A DNA stretch of 23,477 nucleotides from JACRDV01 sp024860865 [NCBI: Methanobacteriota archaeon] (GCA_024860865.1 JACRDV010000075.1:1-23477); one strand, 5' to 3'. Positions 6,148 through 12,487 are shown, counted from the first letter of the stretch. Numbers and translations are program-made. The notes: generated by a model not told the origin, from the letters alone.

Positions 6148-6846
6148 ATGGAGCGCGCAAAACAAATTGCTGGAGAAGCTGTGGCAAATTTAGTAGAAAA
6201 TAATCAAGTTATCGGATTAGGAACTGGTTCCACTATTGTATATACAATAAAAATGCTCGAGACACGAATTAAAAAAGAAAAACTAAAATTTTTAGCGGTT
6301 CCAACTTCCTCTTGTACTAAAATTCTTGCAATAAAAGCAGGGATCCCTCTAACCTCACTTGAAGAATACCCTGAGTTAGACATTGCAATTGATGGCGCGG
6401 ATGAAGTAGACCCAAAACTCAACTTAATTAAGGGAAAAGGGGCTGCACTAACGCAAGAGAAGATTGTCGCGAGTGCAGCAAAGCAATTCTTTGTTGCTAT
6501 CGATGAGTCAAAGTTAGTCAAATGCCTTGGACAAAATTATTCCTTGCCAATTGAAGTCTTGCCTTGTGCATGGAGGGCTGTTGAAAGAAAAATGGAGAGA
6601 ATGAATGGAAAACCTGTTTTAAGGTTGATATCAGAAACAGCTCGACCAGTTATTACAGACAATGGCAATTTTATTCTTGATGTTGACTTTGGGCTGATAA
6701 AAAATCCAAAGCAACTTGAACAAAAACTTGATGCAATTCCAGGAATAATTGAGACAGGTCTTTTTGTAGGTATGACAACAGCAGTCTATGTGGGAACCAA
6801 AAAAAATAAAATTAAAGTTTTAAAAAATAATTTAGAAATTTCTTAA
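6148..6846 (+). CDS. rpiA: Ribose-5-phosphate isomerase A
   Basis: Interconverts ribose 5-phosphate and ribulose 5-phosphate, supplying ribose for nucleotides in the cytoplasm. All RpiA signatures are present in the 232-residue product: GLGTGST near residues 24-30 (phosphate-binding loop), AIDGADEVDP near 83-92 (catalytic Asp), KGKGAALTQEKIVA near 97-110 and DESKLV near 120. The open frame could begin at TTG 6130, but the ATG at 6148 gives the usual RpiA N-terminus (MERAKQIAGEAV) and follows a GGT-containing stretch. A TATA-like AATTTTAAAA at 6103-6112 would place transcription start near 6130-6135. It is convergent with the regulator at 6949-7323 and separated from it by a large inverted repeat. 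Confidence 0.93.
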   Translation: MERAKQIAGEAVANLVENNQVIGLGTGSTIVYTIKMLETRIKKEKLKFLAVPTSSCTKILAIKAGIPLTSLEEYPELDIAIDGADEVDPKLNLIKGKGAALTQEKIVASAAKQFFVAIDESKLVKCLGQNYSLPIEVLPCAWRAVERKMERMNGKPVLRLISETARPVITDNGNFILDVDFGLIKNPKQLEQKLDAIPGIIETGLFVGMTTAVYVGTKKNKIKVLKNNLEIS

Positions 6847-6884
6847 AAATTATATTATAAAAATTATTGAAAAAAATTTAATTA

Positions 6885-6953
6885 AATAATATTATTATAT
6901 AATTTTAAATTGTTAGAAAAAAATTTAATTTTTAAAATTATAATAATATTATT
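6885..6953. repeat. Long AT-rich inverted repeat between convergent genes
   Basis: The left arm (6885-6909) and right arm (6931-6953) are reverse complements over about 23 bases apart from a two-base TA insertion in the left arm. A 21-base spacer separates them. The right arm covers the stop codon of the reverse-strand regulator. In RNA it would form a long A-U hairpin from either strand, and T-runs follow on both strands, so it may act as a two-way transcription end for rpiA and the regulator. Confidence 0.6.
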
Positions 6954-7323
6954 CAAATTGTTTAGTTAAATCTTTTAAGCGTTCAATTTCATAACGACGT
7001 TCATCGCATTCTTTAGTTTTTTCGCTTTCAAGCCAATTTACAATTTGTGTGAAACCGACATTTGCATCATAACTTTTTAGTGGACGGCCTTTGCCTTTCT
7101 TTTTGATCTCTTTTTCCATAATCCAACCTAAGACCTTTAGTTCTTTCATCGCAATGCTGACTTCAGGCTGACGAAGGTCTGCTCCCAATTCAACTTCGCG
7201 TGAGGTAGCTGATCTTGCTCTTATGAGAAAAACAGCAGCTTTAGCGACGTGTCGTTTAATTCCAAGGTTTGTTAAAATTCCAACATATTGCATATCCCGC
7301 TTTTCTAAAACCGGTTTATCCAT
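6949..7323 (-). CDS. Winged-helix transcriptional regulator (archaeal ArsR/TrmB-like)
   Basis: A 124-residue DNA-binding protein. Residues 10-90 form a winged helix: KAAVFLIRARSATSREVELG, then ADLRQPEVSIAMKELKVLGW (recognition helix within QPEVSIAMKEL), then the wing EKEIKKKGKGRPLKSYDA. The GKGRP wing motif followed by a Tyr is typical of a set of small regulators seen in methanogens and haloarchaea. The C-terminal 35 residues are a charged helix, probably for dimerisation. The ATG is preceded by a long A/T TATA region (about 7345-7362 on the reverse strand) about 30 bases away. A perfect palindrome at 7392-7403 lies further upstream and could be its own binding site. Its target genes are unknown; nothing adjacent is a clear operon partner. 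Confidence 0.85.
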   Translation of the reverse strand: MDKPVLEKRDMQYVGILTNLGIKRHVAKAAVFLIRARSATSREVELGADLRQPEVSIAMKELKVLGWIMEKEIKKKGKGRPLKSYDANVGFTQIVNWLESEKTKECDERRYEIERLKDLTKQFE

Positions 7324-7391
7324 AAAAAAACCAATATTAAAGTTAAAATTATATAATATATAAGATTATTTATCACTGTTTGGTGTTCGAG

Positions 7392-7422
7392 CTTGTATAC
7401 AAGTGTTAGTTAATAAACTAAC
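7392..7422. promoter_or_regulatory. Two adjacent palindromes upstream of the winged-helix regulator
   Basis: CTTGTATACAAG (7392-7403) is a perfect 12-base palindrome. Immediately after it, GTTAGTT (7405-7411) and AACTAAC (7416-7422) form a perfect 7-base inverted repeat with a 4-base spacer. They lie about 70-100 bases ahead of the regulator's start, beyond its TATA region. They also lie downstream of the gene ending at 7466, which is followed on its own strand by T-runs suitable for termination. Operator and terminator roles are both possible. Confidence 0.4.
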
Positions 7423-7465
7423 AAAAAAAATGTAAAAAAGTTAAACTTGCTAACATCCCAGACTC

Positions 7466-7780
7466 TTATATCTCTATTTTAATTCCTTCGGCTTTTTTCA
7501 GCTTCGGATTTAACTTTTCGATTGCTTCAACCAACTGCTCAACTTTTGGATCTGTAATCATTCTCTTTAGCTCACTTAGCTCTGATTTTGACCTTAAAAA
7601 AGTGCCTTTCCATTTCCCAGGCGTCCTTACAATAACTGCTAAACTTTTAGGTTTCGTTTTAGATTCCGGTAGCACAGCTATGCTTACATTTTCCAACTGA
7701 GTCTTAACTTCTTGAATAGCGCTTGAATGTGTTTCTTCTAAAATCTTCTTCAGTCTAGAAACTAAATCTTCGGTGCTCAT
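7466..7780 (-). CDS. Small hypothetical protein, second gene of a two-gene unit
   Basis: A 104-residue soluble protein that I do not recognise. The N-terminal 30 residues are helical (STEDLVSRLKKILEE). A central stretch has strand-like segments (VSIAVLPES, SLAVIVRTPGKWKGTFL). The C-terminus is a charged helix ending in KAEGIKIEI. The frame is open from TTG at 7798, but the ATG at 7780 is preceded by TTGAGG and is preferred. The spacing is slightly long at about 12 bases, so the TTG start (110 residues) remains possible. It follows the coiled-coil gene on the same strand by about 30 bases and is probably cotranscribed with it. T-rich tracts after the stop (7424-7441) could end the transcript. 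Confidence 0.6.
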   Translation of the reverse strand: MSTEDLVSRLKKILEETHSSAIQEVKTQLENVSIAVLPESKTKPKSLAVIVRTPGKWKGTFLRSKSELSELKRMITDPKVEQLVEAIEKLNPKLKKAEGIKIEI

Positions 7781-7811
7781 ATTATTCGCTAGCCTCAATT
7801 AAGTTGAAATA

Positions 7812-8207
7812 TTACTCTTCCTCGGTTTCCTCAGGCATTTCTTCAGCTGTTGTTTCCTCTTCCGGAAATCCTGCCTCAACTTTTTCCACTGGTTCCTTTA
7901 TTTCCTCTGGAGGTTTAACTTCCTCTTTTTTCTCTGGTTTGGGAAGAACGCCTTCTTTTATGAGCTCTCTTTTTAAAGATGTTACTTCTTTAATTTTCGA
8001 TTTTGCTTCCTTAACTTTAGCTTCAATTTTTTTCAACGCTGCCTCAAGCTTACCTGTTCGTCTCAAAACAGCCTCATATTTGTTAGATAATTTTTCAACC
8101 GAGCCTTCAGCCTTTTTTGAAGTGGCCTTAATTTCCGTTTTAAATCTCTTTTCTAAGTTTTTAAGTTGATTAACAAGTTTTTTAGTTGGGTCAGATTTTT
8201 TAGCCAC
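7812..8207 (-). CDS. Coiled-coil protein with acidic tail, function unknown
   Basis: A 131-residue protein. Residues 5-85 are a continuous Lys/Glu/Ala/Leu-rich helix with heptad character (for example KLEAALKKIEAKVKEAKSK), predicted to form a coiled coil. Residues 86-131 are a Pro/Glu-rich, strongly acidic tail ending in EETEEE. The start is GTG at 8207, chosen because a strong GGTGAT ribosome site lies just upstream. Basic coiled coils with acidic tails occur in chromosome- and ribosome-associated proteins, but low-complexity composition makes homology unreliable. It probably forms an operon with the small gene ending at 7466. A TATA-like stretch at about 8243-8255 lies upstream. Confidence 0.7.
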   Translation of the reverse strand: MAKKSDPTKKLVNQLKNLEKRFKTEIKATSKKAEGSVEKLSNKYEAVLRRTGKLEAALKKIEAKVKEAKSKIKEVTSLKRELIKEGVLPKPEKKEEVKPPEEIKEPVEKVEAGFPEEETTAEEMPEETEEE

Positions 8208-8364
8208 CTTATCACCCGAGCTTTTATTCGCTTCACATATACATAAAATTATAAGTTTGTTTTTAGTTAGAAACTCGAATTACTACTAAAAACTTGCTAA
8301 TTGCTCTTTCTGACCTAGTGTTTATAACTACATCTTCGCGAAGGTAGCCTATTCTTTCCTTTCT

Positions 8365-8508
8365 TTATACTAGTTGACCAAAGATCACTATTCTCTTAAG
8401 TTTATCCCAATTACTAGGACACATACGTATCAATTGCTAGTGAAACAGCTTATCCTCCTTAATGTTTCTAACTTCTTAGAAAACTTTCTTGCACCTAAAG
8501 CAGTATTT
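8365..8508 (-). pseudogene. Decayed zinc-ribbon (DUF5679-like) coding remnant
   Basis: One reverse-strand frame reads KYCFRCKKVF, stop, EVRNIKEDKLFH, stop, QLIRMCPSNWDKLKRIV and ends at a TAA. Ignoring the stops (TAA at 8476-8478, TAG at 8437-8439), this follows the small zinc-ribbon family I know as DUF5679. Its pattern is YCxxCKxK, then xEIKNxKE, then a CPxCGTKLxRI end. The first cysteine pair is kept; the second is damaged, since CPxCGTKL appears as CPSNWDKL. An ATG at 8513-8511 would enter this frame if one A were removed from the following A-run. Two nonsense codons plus a lost metal ligand argue for a dead gene rather than recoding. The register of the match across about 45 residues makes chance unlikely, but this is recognition by eye. 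Confidence 0.45.
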
Positions 8509-8614
8509 TCATTCAACGAAAATAATTGGAATCATATGAGAAAACCTATTCTCGGAAATAGTTACAAGCCTTGCGATTTTTTCTTTTATCAAATAGCGAG
8601 GAGATGTTTGCTCA

Positions 8615-8665
8615 CTAGCACCTCTTCTTGCCTGCTTTCTTTGCTTTTTTCTTTGCTGCTGCCAA
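8615..8665 (-). CDS. 16-residue Lys/Ala-rich peptide ORF with intact promoter and ribosome site
   Basis: Reverse strand TTG at 8665 encodes MAAAKKKAKKAGKKRC then TAG. The start follows GAGGAGGTG at about 7 bases, one of the strongest ribosome sites in the window, and a TATA-like AAAAATATTTAG just before that. The coding part is short because of a stop; shifting frame at AGAGG opens a second frame running toward the zinc-ribbon remnant. It is probably the surviving 5' end of a broken gene with a basic N-terminal tail, possibly still translated. Confidence 0.35.
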   Translation of the reverse strand: MAAAKKKAKKAGKKRC

Positions 8666-8891
8666 ATTTTTACACCTCCTCTAAATATTTTTTACTGAAA
8701 TTCTTCAGATCTGTGTTTTTCATTTCTCAAGTTAGAGATACAGTAATTAAAACAATCTTTTTTATCTCGTCTTAAACTATATAGTTTTCTAAGTGGTTTG
8801 AGTTGACCAATTAAAAAACTAAATTACTTTTTTATTAAAAATTTTGAAGACGCTAAACTTTACTTTAAAAAATTAAACTTTGATTAACGAT

Positions 8892-9830
8892 TCATTGCTC
8901 AATCAATATTTTATCGTCTACTTTTATCGTTGGTTTTAGAAGAATACCATCCATATGAAATGGAACCTCATTTTTTCCGCCAAAACCTATGTTCCCACCG
9001 AGAGCAATATGGCACGTCCTTGTTACCTTTTCATCCTCTAGTATATTTCCAATAACTTTAGCCTTTGGATTTGTTCCAATCCCAAACTCCGCCACCGCCC
9101 TAGCTTTCTCTCCAAGTTCATCAAAAACTCTTAATAATCCCTTGGCTTTTCCTTTAACTTCTTTAACAATTCCATTTATAACAGCCAATTCGATTTTTCC
9201 TTTAGCTAGTCCAAAGGAGTCGAAGACTATTTTCCCATTAACACTTTCTTCAATAGGGGCAATAAAGACCTCGCCTCCAGGAAGATTTCCGTATTCGCCA
9301 GGCTTATGAATAATTCCAGTATCTTTGTACCATTTTCTGCCTGCAACTATCATGCTAACATCAGTTCCACTTTTTGACTGAATTTTTACAACTTTAGAGC
9401 CTTTAACTAAATTGAACATTTTTTCTGTTAGTTTTCTAACTTTTTGGTAGTCTGCAGTTAATCCACCTTTTGTAAAGGAGAACTGCGTTATCCTTGGCAT
9501 GCTTGCTATTCTTGCTCCATTCTTGCACGCCTCAATTCGAGCCTTGGTATGGGTTAAAGAATAAAAAGTTGGAGCAATAACAACATCACTTACTCTCATT
9601 GCCTCAGCTGCTGGTTCTGGAGGCTCTTCGCCGTCATTGATTCTTGGCTCCATAATGACCAAAGAAGCTTCATTGCTTATTTCTCTAGAAGCTTCATACA
9701 AAATTTTTCCAATTTTTAACATTTTTATGTCAGTTAAAATCAGAACCTTTTCGTGCGGCTTTATGTCTAAGCATTGAGTGGTTACCGTTTTTGCGCCTTT
9801 TATCATGGTCATCTGTATGGATATCCTCAT
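8892..9830 (-). CDS. M29-family (aminopeptidase T-like) metalloprotein
   Basis: A 312-residue protein of the thermophilic metallopeptidase M29/COG2309 type, a group that includes aminopeptidases and the pyridine-ring dioxygenase NicX. The N-terminal Rossmann-like part starts with KGAKTVTTQCLDIKPHEKVLILTD. The C-terminal part carries the family metal-site segments: EFGIGTNPKAKVIGNILEDEK near 249-269, then HIALGGNIGFGGKN and VPFHMDGILL near 275-300, supplying Glu, His and His/Asp ligands. It is shorter than bacterial AmpS (about 410 residues), like other archaeal members. The first ATG (9830) is used; an ATG at 9812 preceded by GAGGAT is an alternative. It is divergent from a nicotinamidase-like gene with only about 50 bases between, sharing a palindrome, so the two may be co-regulated. 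The substrate is not predictable. Confidence 0.8.
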   Translation of the reverse strand: MRISIQMTMIKGAKTVTTQCLDIKPHEKVLILTDIKMLKIGKILYEASREISNEASLVIMEPRINDGEEPPEPAAEAMRVSDVVIAPTFYSLTHTKARIEACKNGARIASMPRITQFSFTKGGLTADYQKVRKLTEKMFNLVKGSKVVKIQSKSGTDVSMIVAGRKWYKDTGIIHKPGEYGNLPGGEVFIAPIEESVNGKIVFDSFGLAKGKIELAVINGIVKEVKGKAKGLLRVFDELGEKARAVAEFGIGTNPKAKVIGNILEDEKVTRTCHIALGGNIGFGGKNEVPFHMDGILLKPTIKVDDKILIEQ

Positions 9831-9844
9831 ACAAAAAATTATTT

Positions 9845-9870
9845 TAAGGTTTGAAAACCTTATAATAAGG
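9845..9870. promoter_or_regulatory. Shared divergent promoter with an 18-base palindrome
   Basis: TAAGGTTT (9845-9852) and AAACCTTA (9855-9862) are perfect 8-base inverted arms with a 2-base spacer. Directly after comes TATAATAAGG, a TATA-like element usable on both strands, about 35 bases ahead of the reverse-strand ATG at 9830. The palindrome lies between the two starts and would let one dimeric regulator control both the M29-like gene and the nicotinamidase-like gene. Confidence 0.5.
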
Positions 9871-9879
9871 CGATTGAAA

Positions 9880-10422
9880 ATGCAAAAAGTCGCAATAATA
9901 GTTATAGATATGCTAAAGGATTTCGTTACTGGCTCTCTTAAATGTGATAGAGCGGTTAGAATTATCTCAAATATAAAGAATCTGTTAGATCACGCTAGAA
10001 ATAAAAATATACCAATAATTTTTTCAAACGATCATCATATACCAACAGTTGACAAAGAATTTAAGCTGTGGGGACCACACGCAGTTGCTGGAACTGAAGG
10101 AGCAAGAGTCATTGATGAACTAAAGCCCAACGAAGGGGGTTACATAATAAACAAGCGCAGGTATAGTGGATTTTTTGAGACTGATTTAGACCTTTTGCTT
10201 AGAGAACTAGATATAGAAACAGTTGTTTTAACTGGTTTACACACCAACATTTGCGTTCGCCATACTGCTGCTGATGCTTTTTTCAGGGGTTATAAATTAA
10301 TTATTCCAGAAGATGGGGTGGAGGCGTTTACTGAAGAGGACCATAAATCTGGAATTGATTATCTGAAAAAGATCTATGGGGCTGAAATTACTACAACCAG
10401 CGAGTTAATCCAGAAGCTTTAA
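9880..10422 (+). CDS. Nicotinamidase/isochorismatase-family cysteine hydrolase
   Basis: A 180-residue cytoplasmic hydrolase of the PncA-like family. The catalytic triad is complete: Asp10 in VIDMLKDF, Lys92 in NKRRYSGF and Cys125 in GLHTNICVRHTA. A metal site like that of archaeal nicotinamidase is visible as Asp51, His53 (NDHHIP) and His67 (WGPHAVAGTEGA). That set favours nicotinamide to nicotinate conversion in NAD salvage over isochorismatase activity. The length is typical. The frame is open further upstream, but ATG 9880 gives the standard MQKVAIIVIDM start and follows GGCGATT. It is divergently arranged with the M29-like gene and followed by a short hairpin with a T-run. The precise substrate is an inference. 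Confidence 0.87.
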   Translation: MQKVAIIVIDMLKDFVTGSLKCDRAVRIISNIKNLLDHARNKNIPIIFSNDHHIPTVDKEFKLWGPHAVAGTEGARVIDELKPNEGGYIINKRRYSGFFETDLDLLLRELDIETVVLTGLHTNICVRHTAADAFFRGYKLIIPEDGVEAFTEEDHKSGIDYLKKIYGAEITTTSELIQKL

Positions 10423-10428
10423 TAGCTA

Positions 10429-10449
10429 CTTCTTCGGTAGAAGATTTTT
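10429..10449 (+). terminator. Short hairpin with T-run after the nicotinamidase-like gene
   Basis: CTTCT (10429-10433) pairs with AGAAG (10439-10443) around a 5-base loop, followed by ATTTTT. It lies 7 bases after the stop at 10422. The T-run is what archaeal termination mainly needs; the hairpin may be incidental. Confidence 0.35.
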
Positions 10450-10460
10450 GGTAAAAGGGA

Positions 10461-10877
10461 ATGGAGATAAATTGGAAAAAAGGAATAATCGCAGGTATAG
10501 CCGCAGGAGTAGTATTTTTAGTAGTCGGTATGGTCTCAGGATTTATTTTCTCTCCAGAATACGCAGCTACGCCACAACTATGGAAACCAATGACCGGGGC
10601 TTGGTGGTATCAAATTATTGCATTAAACTTTTTAGAAGGAATACTGTATGGATTAATATTTTCTGTGCTCTACAACGGTATTCCAGGAAAAGGTTGGAAA
10701 AGAGGATTGAATTTTGGACTAATATTATGGTTAGTTGCAACAGTACCGGGAATGAGTATGACATACTTGACTATGGCTGTTCCAAATACAATAGTGCTAT
10801 CGTGGACCATTGGTGGGCTAATCAGTCTTGTAATAGCTGGGCCTGTGATAACAGTGGTTTATGAAAAAATCAAATAA
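10461..10877 (+). CDS. Small four-helix membrane protein of unknown function
   Basis: A 138-residue protein with four predicted membrane segments at about 7-28, 50-70, 82-102 and 112-134. Short conserved-looking loops read LYNGIPGKGWKRGLNFG and ATVPGMSM. Gly-rich first helix, a Trp-rich loop (GAWWYQ) and a short cytoplasmic end fit a family of small archaeal integral membrane proteins without known function. ATG 10461 is preceded by GGTAAAAGGGA. A second open frame over the same bases (10448-10864) is discarded because only this one gives a membrane-protein pattern. The gene at 17982-18449 has a similar layout (GLIF, then IP, a Lys-Gly loop and a Trp-containing third helix) and may be a distant paralogue. 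It may be cotranscribed with the nicotinamidase-like gene. Confidence 0.75.
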   Translation: MEINWKKGIIAGIAAGVVFLVVGMVSGFIFSPEYAATPQLWKPMTGAWWYQIIALNFLEGILYGLIFSVLYNGIPGKGWKRGLNFGLILWLVATVPGMSMTYLTMAVPNTIVLSWTIGGLISLVIAGPVITVVYEKIK

Positions 10878-10911
10878 TGAAAGATTTAAAAACAAAAACT
10901 TATTTCATGCA

Positions 10912-11043
10912 TTATGTCGGTGTTATGGTGCAAATAGTACAGAACTTTGCTTCCTTCACATAGTGATTTTCACAAACAATTCTATGACAACCTATGCAGC
11001 GAAGGGGTTTTTTGGTGTCTCTTTGACAAACAGCACACTTCAT
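10912..11043 (-). CDS. 43-residue zinc-finger microprotein (AN1/cross-brace-like)
   Basis: A short reverse-strand gene starting MKCAVCQRD. It has eight regularly spaced metal ligands: Cys3, Cys6, Cys16, Cys19, Cys24, His27, Cys35 and Cys38. The spacing is C-x2-C-x9-C-x2-C-x4-C-x2-H-x7-C-x2-C, which fits two zinc sites in a cross-brace. The first six ligands follow the AN1-type finger spacing, while the last pair differs. The ATG at 11043 has GGTGG a few bases upstream, and an A/T-rich TATA-like tract (about 11066-11077) lies further up, in the shared region with the CBS gene. Nearly the whole protein is the finger, so it should bind RNA, DNA or protein as a small adaptor. Function is not predictable, but the ligand pattern makes it a real gene. 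Confidence 0.82.
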   Translation of the reverse strand: MKCAVCQRDTKKPLRCIGCHRIVCENHYVKEAKFCTICTITPT

Positions 11044-11107
11044 AAATCCACCAAAATCTTTGATTAATTTTATTTAATTGGGATGCTAAATAAGTTTAGC
11101 TAAAGAT

Positions 11108-11542
11108 TTGGGAGTTGATATTCTGCCCAATGTTAATCAAATAATGACTCCTGAAGTAGTAAGAGTTAATCATGCTGCGACTATCTTTGAAGTTGCTAAA
11201 CTAATGGATCGCCGCAATATTGGATGTGTAATTGTTACTAAAGATGGGCAACCAGTTGGTATCCTAACAGAGCGAGATATATTTCGAAGAGTTGTTGCAA
11301 GGGGATTGGATGCCACTAAAACACGCGCGGAAGAAATAATGTCAAGTCCATTAATAACTTTGCCACCGGAAGCAAAAGTAATTGATGCAGCAGATTTAAT
11401 GAGAAGAAAAAATATTCGAAGATTGCCGATCCTTAAAAACGGTACAATAATTGGTATTATCACAGATCAAGATGTTTTAGGGGCTTTACAAAAGGAGTAT
11501 CTTAGGCTAACGGGTGTACCTGAATATCTTGCTGATGAATGA
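11108..11542 (+). CDS. Two-CBS-domain protein
   Basis: A 144-residue protein made of two CBS domains and nothing else. Domain 1 is at about residues 10-65 (IMTPEVVRVNHAATIFEVA, then DGQPVGILTERDIFRRVV); domain 2 is at about 76-135 (IMSSPLITLPPEAKVIDAA, then NGTIIGIITDQDVLGAL). Such stand-alone Bateman modules bind AMP, ATP, NAD or S-adenosylmethionine and regulate partner proteins in the cytoplasm. The GIxTxxD signatures before each final helix are intact. The start is TTG at 11108 with no ribosome site; a TATA-like TTTTATTTAATT at about 11066-11077 is close to 35 bases upstream, suggesting a short or absent leader. It is divergent from the zinc-finger microprotein. The ligand and partner are unknown. 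Confidence 0.9.
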   Translation: MGVDILPNVNQIMTPEVVRVNHAATIFEVAKLMDRRNIGCVIVTKDGQPVGILTERDIFRRVVARGLDATKTRAEEIMSSPLITLPPEAKVIDAADLMRRKNIRRLPILKNGTIIGIITDQDVLGALQKEYLRLTGVPEYLADE

Positions 11543-11618
11543 GTTAAATGCTTATTAAAAAGATTAGTTTTAAGGAAGTAATCAAAGATATAATAAATTA
11601 AGCAAATTACCATTAGTT

Positions 11619-11711
11619 GCCGGGGTAGCTCAGTGGTAGAGCAACAGGCTCATAGAGTGGTGTCCTGCTTGGGACACCTGGAGGTCGCGAGTCCGATCCT
11701 CGCCCCCGGCA
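11619..11711 (+). tRNA. Elongator tRNA-Met(CAT) with a 21-base intron
   Basis: Acceptor GCCGGGG (11619-11625) pairs perfectly with CCCCGGC (11704-11710), then A73; CCA is not encoded. The D stem is GCTC/GAGC, the anticodon stem 11644-11648/11677-11681 and the anticodon CAT 11651-11653. The T stem is GCGAG/CTCGC. The intron is 11655-11675 after position 37. It folds into a textbook bulge-helix-bulge: loop bases 32-35 (CTCA) pair with TGGG (11670-11673, one G-U), leaving three-base bulges TA|G and AC|A. An inner helix starts AG/CT. G1-C72 rather than A1-U72, and no initiator-type anticodon-stem GC run, indicate elongator Met. Oddities are C at position 55 and an A-G mismatch at 27-43. Confidence 0.92.
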
Positions 11712-11794
11712 TTCACTAATTCTACTAAATTTTAGGTTTCTAACGAAAATATTTATAAAATCAAATGCAATTACCACGTCTGTTTGGTGAAACA

Positions 11795-12475
11795 TTGAAG
11801 TTAAAAGTCCCTGTCATAATCGTCAACTTCAAGACTTATTCTGAAGCAACTGGCGCTCGAGCGGTTAAATTATCGAAATTAATTGAAAAAATTGCTGATA
11901 ATGAACAAATTAACGCCGCTGTAGCTCCACAAAACATTGACTTGGCAAAAGTAGCTGAAGCAGTTAATATACCGATCCTAGCGCAACATGTGGATCCAAT
12001 AAAACCTGGAAGCTTCACAGGCAGCATTTTGCCAGAAGCAATTAAAGCATGCGGAGCAGCAGGTTCATTGATTAACCACTCAGAAAAACCAATGAACTTA
12101 AACCAAATCAAAGTAGCAATAGAGAGGCTTCGAAAATTAAAATTAATTTCAGTTGCATGTGCAAAGGATGTTGAAAATAGTATTCAAATTGCTAAGCTAA
12201 GGCCAGATTTTATAGCAATAGAGCCACCTGCCCTAATTGGTGGTGGAATTGCAGTATCAAAAGCTGAACCAGAATTGGTTAGTGGTGCAGTCGCAAAAAT
12301 TCATAAAATAAATCCAAAAGTGAAAGTACTTTGTGGTGCTGGGATAACCACTGCTGAAGATGTTAAAGCTGCTTTACGGTTGGGAACAGTCGGAGTATTA
12401 CTAGCTTCTGGAGTTGTTAAAGCAAAAGATCCAGCTCGAGCTATGAGAGATTTATGCTCGGGCTTAAAGTTCTAA
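11795..12475 (+). CDS. tpiA: Triosephosphate isomerase (archaeal type)
   Basis: Interconverts dihydroxyacetone phosphate and glyceraldehyde 3-phosphate in glycolysis and gluconeogenesis. The 226-residue product has the compact archaeal TIM-barrel length. Visible active-site parts are Asn/Lys in VNFKTY near residues 8-13, His in INHSEKPM (catalytic His), Glu in IAIEPPALIGGG (catalytic Glu) and the phosphate-binding GVLLASGVVKAKDP near the end. The frame is open from ATG 11765, but TTG 11795 follows GGTGA at about 5 bases and gives the standard archaeal start (MKLKVPVIIVNFKTY). A TATA-like TATTTATAAA at about 11748-11757 would give a transcript starting near 11780, consistent with this start. 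It is followed 12 bases later by trxB, so they form an operon. Confidence 0.95.
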   Translation: MKLKVPVIIVNFKTYSEATGARAVKLSKLIEKIADNEQINAAVAPQNIDLAKVAEAVNIPILAQHVDPIKPGSFTGSILPEAIKACGAAGSLINHSEKPMNLNQIKVAIERLRKLKLISVACAKDVENSIQIAKLRPDFIAIEPPALIGGGIAVSKAEPELVSGAVAKIHKINPKVKVLCGAGITTAEDVKAALRLGTVGVLLASGVVKAKDPARAMRDLCSGLKF

Positions 12476-12487
12476 AGGAATTTCTTT

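Larger units (their letters stand above)
8208..8891. other. Gene-poor 684-base stretch with a decayed reverse-strand gene
   Basis: No intact gene of normal size is convincing here. It holds the promoter area of the coiled-coil gene (8208-8260), a perfect 10-base palindrome CTTCGCGAAG at 8334-8343, the zinc-ribbon remnant and short Lys/Ala ORF described separately (8365-8700), and an AT-rich stretch without features (8770-8891). The forward open frame 8374-8775 has unlike-protein composition and overlaps the remnant. Confidence 0.5.

Noticed and set aside
8334-8343. Perfect palindrome CTTCGCGAAG
   Set aside because: Too short and not placed at a recognisable promoter; likely chance.
8365-8508. 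Stop-codon readthrough or pyrrolysine/selenocysteine recoding in the zinc-ribbon frame
   Set aside because: Different stop types (TAA and TAG, with TGA just upstream) plus a lost Cys ligand fit decay better than recoding.
8374-8775. Forward open frame of 133 codons
   Set aside because: Composition (runs of Phe, Ser, Leu) and lack of a ribosome site suggest a by-chance frame opposite Lys-rich reverse-strand coding remnants; the reverse strand has a better start signal and a family match.
10448-10864. Forward open frame overlapping the membrane-protein gene
   Set aside because: The other frame (10461-10877) gives clear membrane helices and a ribosome site; this one is Arg/Ser/Asn-rich with no pattern.
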